Under the pieces are notes generated by a model. The model ran no database searches. It had not been told where the DNA came from and saw only the letters and a list, made by a program, of their open reading frames with translations. Of a stretch of DNA of 64,000 bases, positions 57,641-64,000 are shown one piece after another. The DNA lies in assembly GCF_950295315.1 (NCBI RefSeq), contig NC_080164.1, positions 113,046,447 through 113,110,446 on the forward strand, read 5' to 3'. Position numbers and translations under genes: made by a program. How positions within the stretch are numbered: position 1 is the stretch's first letter; each line of letters begins with the position of its first letter. Origin of the DNA: Erinaceus europaeus. Its lineage: Eukaryota > Chordata > Mammalia > Eulipotyphla > Erinaceidae.

Positions 57641-58691
57641 TGGGCTCTTCTCTCCCGACTCAACTAGGAATATCAAAGGAGATCACCATGGACTACAACA
57701 AAACAGGACTAGAATGACTTCAGGAATCATTGAAAAGTGAAAATATGTGTGGCTCATGGACAGAGAGGAGCCTAATAAAAGATTGAACAGCTGATAACAA
57801 TCCAGCAGTTTACCAGTTGTGGCACCAGCACCAGTCTGTTTTACCAACAAAAAGGCTGCTGAAGGGAGGAGAGGACTCCCCAAAGACTCACCAAATGCAA
57901 CTGTGAGTCTCCATTGCTACTGCACTCAGAGGTTGGAGCAGCAGAAGGGAGGCCCTGTGCTGACATAGTGAAACAGAGAACTGACCAGGAAACTCAGGAG
58001 AAGAATCTACACCTTGGTGGCCTACCAGTGGGTATGAGTGCTTGGAGCCTTTCCACATTGTTCTCCTGATGGGAACATGGTGAATAATTGCTTCATAAAC
58101 TGCAGACTATAAACAGGACTTGTTTAGAAACTCACAGGGCCCAGCAGTACACCCCGGCTTGGCAAAGAAGCTTAACTTAACCCGGAACTTAGGATCCTTG
58201 TGGAGTGAGAGTCTCTTTGCATAACCATACCCTGCTTTATATCTTGGTCAGGAGTGAGTGATTAAACTAAGAAGCCTACTTACAGTTTAAAAAGACTTAG
58301 GCTCCCTTAGCCTATAAGGAAAAAAAAAAAAAAGAGGCTTTAACAGCCTCTGTGCTCCAACTCAGGGATTGAAATAATACTGAAACAACTGTTGATTTCC
58401 ACAACTGTAAACTATTTGAGTAACTTAGTTTGACACAAGTCATTCCAGGAAAGAGTGACCAGTAATTTGAAAATTACTAGGAGAGGGACCTCAAAACACA
58501 CTATATAGAATGGTTAAAGAAACAAGAAGGAATATTGGAGAATTGAACAGGAACAAAAATCTAGCTAAAATCCCCCCCCAAAAGTTGAACCACAAATAGT
58601 GAGGTCAACATCCTAACATCAGTTAAGGAAATAGTCACAGGAGGGAGTAAAGAATTTGAAAGAATTGTCATCAGAAATACAGAAACAACAA

Positions 58692-58758
58692 ATGAGACTC
58701 TGGAAGAAAACACTGATTATCTCAAGGTTATTAGAGAGCTGAAAGCAGAAACAGCTGA
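58692..58758 (+). repeat. 67-bp direct repeat, left of the retroviral remnant
   Basis: ORF1 sequence beginning 'atgagactctggaag' and ending 'agctga', repeated at 61031-61097 with two mismatches. Confidence 0.95.
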
Positions 58759-58978
58759 TGTTGTTTTCACCGGGCTGGCTTCACGGGCAGGTAACAGATG
58801 ACCAGAAACACACGGCTGAGCTGCTCCATCTTTCTCCTCTGGGGGCAGCTGCAGGAACTCAGAAAGTATGTATGATAGGGGGCGGGGAGAAGGGAGAAGC
58901 ACACAAAGGCAAAGACTAAACCACAATCTCTCGGAGGCGGAGGGAGGGAGACCAAACCAATTTGAAGCATACCAAAAA
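58759..58978 (-). repeat. 3' LTR of the retroviral remnant
   Basis: On the minus strand it follows the polypurine tract and ends '...gtgaaaacaaca'. About 220 bp, shorter than the other LTR. Confidence 0.55.
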
Positions 58979-58997
58979 TTCCCCCTTTTCTTTTTAA
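58979..58997 (-). other. Polypurine tract
   Basis: The minus strand reads 'ttaaaaagaaaagggggaa', a typical retroviral polypurine tract directly before a 3' LTR. Confidence 0.65.
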
Positions 58998-60644
58998 CTA
59001 ATTGACCATAGTATCAGGAGTGTGGGGTGAACAGAAACCTATATCGTACAGACATTTTTTTTAAAAAAAAGAAACTGGCACAAACATGGAGGAACAAGTA
59101 AGCGAGCAACTAGAACCAGTGTGCTGCCAATGGAAAGCCTGAGGGGGGCGTTTCGTGCCTCTGTGGGCAAGGCTTTATCAAGCTAAAGGACCTTTCTTGC
59201 CTCTGTGGGCTTTTCTTGCCTCTGTGGACTTTTCTTGCCTCAACAGGCCTTTCCTACCTCTGTGGGCATTACATAGCATGGGTGGTATGACCTATAGAGT
59301 CCCATGGCAGCTGGCTGTAGTCAGTCTTTGAGAAACCCAGCAGTGTAAAGGGAAGATGCTAGTTTTATGCAAAGTGTCCAAGAGGTCTACCAGTGAGTCC
59401 GATAGAAGTGCCAGTCCAAAGCAGATGTCCACGGAAGAATGCCAGGGGATGGAACATTGTATGAGGAAGGTCAGCTGCTGGAATGCTTTTCTGTAGAGAA
59501 CTTGACAGCTGCAATTCACTTACTTATGAAACAAAACTTGTAGCAGGTTAGAAGTTTACCACAATTGATAATTCAATGATTATAATTGGTTTAAGTATAT
59601 TTATAAATTTGGAAGGTCTTTTTTGTTTCATTTTAAGTCTCTTTAACCAATTTAAGTGCAATAAAATGTGGTGAGGCAAAGAACCACTGCTAGAGCCTCA
59701 GGCATGAGAATAATTAGCATAACCATTGTGCAATCCACTGTTTCTAATTGAGAAGGTATTTGAGAGCTTCACATATCAACATCTTATTTAACCTTTTGTT
59801 ACACCCATTCAAGATGGAGACACACCCTAGGTGTGCGCAGGTTTTTTAGACCAACTTATTGTTTTTTAAAATATTGTTTTTAAACTAATTTTTACCTCAG
59901 ACTTTAAATGTAAGTTAATTTTACCTTTATGAGAATTATGTTGAAAACCTTTTTCATTTAACTTTGTCTTGTAAGAATGTAGCCTTAAATTTACATTTCT
60001 AACCTTAAAGTTAATGTTTACCAAACTTTAAACACACACATAAACATGGTCTTCAATACACAAGGAGAAAAACTTTTGTTATGAAGACATGTCATTTTAA
60101 ACACGAGTTTAGATCTATACTGTCTTAGCTGTTGGGGGGGGCACCATCTGGAGGTGGCCTCCCACGCAGCTCCACTTCTAGGAATTGTAGGTTGCCATCA
60201 CTGCACGAATCTCTGTGTATTCTAGCTCCTCTACCTTCAGAGCCGAGCTGGGGATCTCAGCCAGGGGGCCCAGTCCCGGCAGGGAGCCCACGATCTCTGG
60301 GTGGTCCCGGATCTGCCCAGACTTCACAGCAGGAGGGCAGGTGGGCTGGCCGTGCAGAAAGCACAGCCCTGACTGCCATGTCTGCTGCCCTGCTCCCAGC
60401 AGCCAAGCAGTGTGGAGGGAGCCAACGCCCAACGCCCCGCGCCATGCAACAACAAGCCGGCTCCTGTGGGCGGGCGGCGGGCGGAAACCAGAGTGTGGCA
60501 TAGAATGAAATGTTCCAGAAACAGTGAAACAGTCTCATGAAGAAAGGGCAGAGGCCTTTGGAAACCTCTTCACAAGCAGAAAAGCAGCCCATAGTGGATA
60601 GGTAGCCAAACTGTCTTCACTTATCTGGGGGATGCACAGGTTAG
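58998..60644 (-). pseudogene. Retroviral internal region, degenerate
   Basis: No conserved retroviral protein motif is seen. A 111-codon minus-strand frame at 60257-60592 begins about where gag would start (some 55 bp past the primer-binding site), and a GC-rich stretch lies at 60130-60490. A short repeated 'ttgcctctgtggg' motif occurs four to five times at 59150-59270. 59530-60120 is AT-rich. Confidence 0.4.
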
Positions 60645-60663
60645 GTCCCACATTGGTGCACCA
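60645..60663 (-). other. Decayed primer-binding site, Lys(1,2)-like
   Basis: The minus strand reads TGGTGCACCAATGTGGGAC directly after the LTR end. It resembles the tRNA-Lys(1,2) site TGGCGCCCAACGTGGGGC with CpG-type transitions and one inserted base. This supports a class II element. Confidence 0.5.
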
Positions 60664-60666
60664 TTA

Positions 60667-61030
60667 TGCCGTTTTCTCTGGGGCTGGCTTCACGGGCAGG
60701 AAACAGAGATGACCAGAAACTCGTGGCTGAGCTTGCCAGAGGCATCCAAGGAGCAGGGGTGCTTCTCAGTGCTGCTCTCACAGGACCCTGTAGCCTCCTG
60801 CAGGTCTCTCAAGCTGGGTCTGTCTCAGACACTGTCCTCCAGGGCACTGAGCTCCCATCCAGGGGAGTTTCTCTCACAGCAGAGCCACACACTTGGACCT
60901 GGGGCTCTTGGCTGGGTAGGACTTCTCCTGGGAGATAAAGGAGAATTTAATTAGAAACAGATCCTTTTGCCTATGGTGGCAATTATCAAAGATTATCAAT
61001 GCGCACAGTCTTGACCCTGGTTTGTTCCCC
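60667..61030 (-). repeat. 5' LTR of the retroviral remnant
   Basis: About 364 bp ending (minus strand) '...agagaaaacggca', with an AT-rich stretch at 60935-60990 and homology to 58759-58830 at its end. Confidence 0.55.
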
Positions 61031-61097
61031 ATGAGACTCTGGAAGAAAACACTGATTATCTCAAGGTTATTAGAGAGCTGAAAGCAAAAATAGCTGA
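61031..61097 (+). repeat. 67-bp direct repeat, right of the retroviral remnant
   Basis: Second copy of 58692-58758; L1 ORF1 continues from it. Confidence 0.95.
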
Positions 61098-61879
61098 GCT
61101 AAGAACACAACTAGCATAACAAGCTAAAACAGTATCAGAACAGGGGAACAAAATAGATGAACTACAGAAAACAGTAGAGGGGAGAGAGAATAGAATAAAT
61201 GAGGTTTAAAACAGAATTAGCAAGATCTAGGACAAATTAGAGACAACTAAAAAAGAAGTAAGAGATCTCAAAAAGAGATTAAGAGATAATGAAAACAAAA
61301 ACAAAGACCTATGGGATGACTTCAAAAGAAATAATATACGCATTATTGGCTTACGAGAGGAAGAAAGATAGGGAGGGGGAGAAAGTATTATATAGGAAAT
61401 AATAGCTGAGAACTTCTCTAATCCAGACAACATAAAAGACTTATAAAGGTTCGAAAGCCCAGAGGGTGGCAAACAGAATTAACCCAGACTTAGACACACC
61501 AAACACATCACATTTAGAATGAAAAGGAGTAAAGATCAAGAAAGATACTGAAGGCTGCAAGAGAAAAACAAAGAGCACCTACAGAGGAAATCACATAAGG
61601 TTAGAAGCAGACTTAACCACAGAAACACTACAGGCCCGAAGAGAATGGCAAGATATATCTATTGAGTGATCAATGAGAAAGGCTTTCAACCAAGACTACT
61701 GTATCCTGATAGAGTGTCACTCAGACTAGATGGAGGCATAAAAAAACTTCTCAGTCAAGCAACAGTTGAAAGAATCAACTATTACCAAGCCTTTCCTGAA
61801 AGAAGTTCTGAAAGGTCTTCTATAAACAGACCACCATAAATATGCCATAAATCAGAACACTCTATAACTCTACAAGAAT

Positions 61880-63349
61880 GGCATTAAAATATCTTCAATT
61901 ATTAATATCAATAAATGTCAATGGCCTGAACTCACCTATTAAAAGGTAGAGAGTAGGAAGATGGATCAGAAAACAAAACTCAATAATATGCTGTCTACAG
62001 GAAACCAACCTAACTCAACAAAACAAACATAGACTCAAAGTAAAAGAATGGAAAACTATCATGCAAGCCAATGGCCCACAAAAAAGGCAGAAACAGTTAT
62101 TCTCATATCTGACATGATAGATTTTAAAATAAATAAAATTAAAAGACATAGGAGGGACATTACTTAATGCTCAGAAGATCAGTCAATCAAGAGGACTTAA
62201 CAATTATTAACATCTATGCACTCAATAAGAAGCCATCTAAATTCATCAAACATCTACTGAAAGAGCTACAGCAATATATTAACAGCAACACAGTCATAGT
62301 AGGGGACTTCAACACCCTACTCTCTCTCAACTTGACAGATCATCCAGGTACAAAAATCAATAAAGAAATGAGGGAGCTAAATGAGGAGATAGATAAACTA
62401 GAGCTATTGCATATTTTCAGAGTCATTCAACCCAAGAAGCTGGAATACACATTCTACTCAAATACGCATGGGTAATTCCTAAGGATAGACCATATGTTAG
62501 GCCACAAAGACAACATCAGAAAATTCAAGAGCAACTGAAATCATCCCAAGCATCTTCTCAGACCACAGTGGAATTAAACTAACACTTAACAATCAACAAA
62601 AGATTAGTAACAGTCCCAAAATGTGGAAGCTCAACAGTACATTTCTTAACAACCTCTGGGTCAAAGAGGAAATAAAGGAAGAAATCAAAAATGTTTCGAG
62701 AGTTCAATGAAAATGAAGATACAAGCTATCAAAATATTTGTGACACAGCTAAGGCTGTACTGAGAGGGAAGTTCATAGCCATACAAGCAAACATTAGGAA
62801 ACAAGAAAAAGCACAAATACACAACCTGATTGCACACCTTAAAGATATAGAAGAAAAAGAACAAAGGAACCCTAAAGCAACCAGAAGGACAGAAATAACT
62901 AAAGTTAGGGCAGAAATAAGTAACATTGAAGATAAGAAAGCCTTACAAAAGATCAACTAAAGTAAATGTTGGTTCTTCAAAAGAGTGGACAAAATTGACA
63001 AACATTTAGCTAGATTCACAAAACAAAAAAGGGAGAAGACCTAGATAAATCAGGTCATAAATGAAAGAGGAGATAAAACAATAGACACCGCAGAAATTCA
63101 ACATATCATGAAAGGCTTCTATGAACAACTGTATGCCACCAAGCTAGAGAACTTGGAAGAAATGGACAATTTCCTAGATACCTACATACTTCCAAAATTA
63201 AATAAAGGGGAACTAGATAATATAAACATGCCCATCACAGCTAATGAAATTGAAACAGTTATCAAAAACCTTTCCACAAATGAAAGTCCTGGACCAGATG
63301 GTTTTACAAATAAATTCTACAAAGCCTTCAAAGAAGGACTCATACTGAG
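61880..63349 (+). pseudogene. L1 ORF2, N-terminal part (broken)
   Basis: Endonuclease domain pieces: INVNGLNSPIKR, CCLQETNL (catalytic Glu region), IVGDFNTLLS, QPKKLEYTFYSNTHG. The reverse transcriptase N-terminus follows: FYEQLYATKLENLEEMDNFL, then SPGPDGFTNKFYKAFKEGLI. Several stops are present (for example in 62090-62170 and at 62475). It is cut at 63349 by a younger L1, before the catalytic site. Confidence 0.85.
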
Positions 63350-64000
63350 GGAGAGGAAGATGGCGGACTGAGAAGTCGCTAACAGTGAGCGCTCGGATCG
63401 CATCGTCGGCAACGGTAGGATTTTCTGCCTTTAGCAGGCCAGTTAATAAGGGGTGACACCAAAAAGTGAGTACAATTTAATTTGGGTTAAGAATTAGAGT
63501 AAAGGTGACACGGACTAGCGGGGTTCCAGAATTCCCAGGGCGCCGGGCAAGGCGAGTGCGCCGGGCATTGTCCTCCGCCCGCCCAGGAAGGCGGCTCCTC
63601 CGCCGGTTGCAGAGCGCGGCGGGCAGAGGACCCGGAGAGAGCACTTTAGCTCGGGGGCTTTCCCTTGGGAGTCTCCAGGGTCCACCACGACCCTGAGAGC
63701 GGATCCAAAGACTTCTTGAGTATAGCTCTCATTGGATCAAAGGACTTGGAGCTAGTTTTCATTTTTGAGAAATCCTTTAAAAAAGTCTGGAGGGGGGGGT
63801 TTCCCAGAAGATGGCGGACGGAAGCAGCTAGCGTTCGAGCTCCGGACACATCTCGTGTAAACAATAGGATTTTCTGCCTTTAGCAGGCCAGCCAGTAAGG
63901 GGCCATAGCGGTGACACCAAGGGAGTGTCTATAACTTAATTTGGGTTAAGAATTAGAGTAGGGGGAAAAATTCTTTTTTCTTCCTTTTAATTTTCAAGCA
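63350..64000 (+). mobile_element. Young L1, 5' UTR with tandem promoter repeats (cut by window end)
   Basis: A second L1 start ('gaggaagatggcggactgag') is inserted in ORF2 of the older L1. 63352-63796 and 63797-64000 are two tandem, partly similar monomers. Each starts with a YY1-like AAGATGGCGGA (63357 and 63809), then 'ggattttctgcctttagcag' and 'taatttgggttaagaattag'. The first has a CpG-rich block (63510-63650). The ORFs lie beyond the window. Confidence 0.75.

Larger units (their letters stand above)
58759..61030 (-). mobile_element. Endogenous retrovirus remnant, class II-like, reverse orientation
   Basis: 2272 bp inserted in L1 ORF1. Read on the minus strand it has a 5' LTR (61030-60667), a decayed primer-binding site (60663-60645), about 1.6 kb of internal sequence, a polypurine tract (58997-58979) and a 3' LTR (58978-58759). 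The two LTRs share their terminal ~70 bp ('cctgcccgtgaagccagccc') but differ upstream. No protease, polymerase or envelope frame is recognisable, so it is non-functional. Confidence 0.65.
58510..61700 (+). pseudogene. L1 ORF1, interrupted
   Basis: The N-terminal part (VKETRRNIGELNRN) and coiled coil (ETLEENTDYLKVIRELK) precede the retroviral insertion. The coiled coil starts again at 61031 because 67 bp are repeated. Then come KKEVRDLKKRLRDNENKNKD and the C-terminal domain with many stops. Confidence 0.7.
57645..63349 (+). mobile_element. Older L1, split by an endogenous retrovirus remnant
   Basis: Presumed 5' UTR 57645-58500, ORF1 start region 58500-58758, retroviral insertion 58759-61030, ORF1 remainder 61031-61700, and ORF2 from about 61880 until a younger L1 begins at 63350. 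The 5' boundary is uncertain. Confidence 0.65.

Noticed and set aside
60132..60592. Overlapping frames in a GC-rich stretch on both strands
   Set aside because: High GC content lengthens frames by chance; no retroviral or host domain could be recognised, so only a degenerate internal region is annotated.

Overview
The window looks like nuclear DNA of an insectivore-type mammal, most likely a hedgehog (Erinaceus). Two things suggest this. There are many tRNA-derived SINEs whose body reads like the hedgehog SINEs I know (a 'cttcatgagtggtgaagcagg' core followed by a CTCT-rich tail). There is also an L1 family whose long 3' UTR ends in 'ctatggttttgtcagtgtttcc' and 'ttttataaataaa'. The species is an inference; the repeat classes are read directly. 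No intact, ordinary protein-coding gene is present.

The window is built on a tandem segmental duplication of about 17-20 kb per unit. I see the tail of one unit (unit 0, 1 to ~6440), then unit A (~11590-25600), unit B (~25240-35330) and unit C (~44590-56343). A complete unit holds a TATA promoter with two CCAAT boxes and a CRE-like site, a CT-rich leader, a kinase-like gene related to sperm motility kinases (SMOK/MARK-like), a second badly deleted kinase copy, a cluster of SINEs, and a distal non-coding block. Units B and C keep long open kinase frames (27591-28358 and 47117-47821). These have lost nearly every catalytic residue and share a one-base frameshift just before the C-terminal HPW motif. 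In unit A only the last ~360 bp of the gene survives, next to a 1.43-kb array of a 21-bp minisatellite.

Mobile elements fill the space between and inside units. 3600-10320 is an L1 mosaic. 13384-14690, 22351-24372 and 55454-56123 are L1 insertions, two of them with 5' inversions (twin priming) and all with visible target duplications. 35330-42615 is a nearly full-length dead L1. 57645-63349 is an older L1 broken by a class II-like endogenous retrovirus remnant (58759-61030). 63350 to the end is the start of a younger L1 with two tandem 5' UTR promoter repeats. Two solo LTRs of related type lie in B (31332-31933) and C (50114-50582), and the second contains a near-perfect 5' half of tRNA-Gly(GCC).

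The most notable observations are: the LTR carrying the tRNA-Gly half; the 21-bp minisatellite, which repeats a nuclear-receptor-like DR1 element at two helical turns; the amplified pseudokinase with an excess of replacement over silent changes; a 1386-bp tract that is virtually identical between units 0 and A and ends abruptly at a deletion; and the retroviral remnant flanked by 67-bp direct repeats. Homology statements come from reading by eye, so boundaries are good to roughly 5-20 bp unless a target duplication fixes them.
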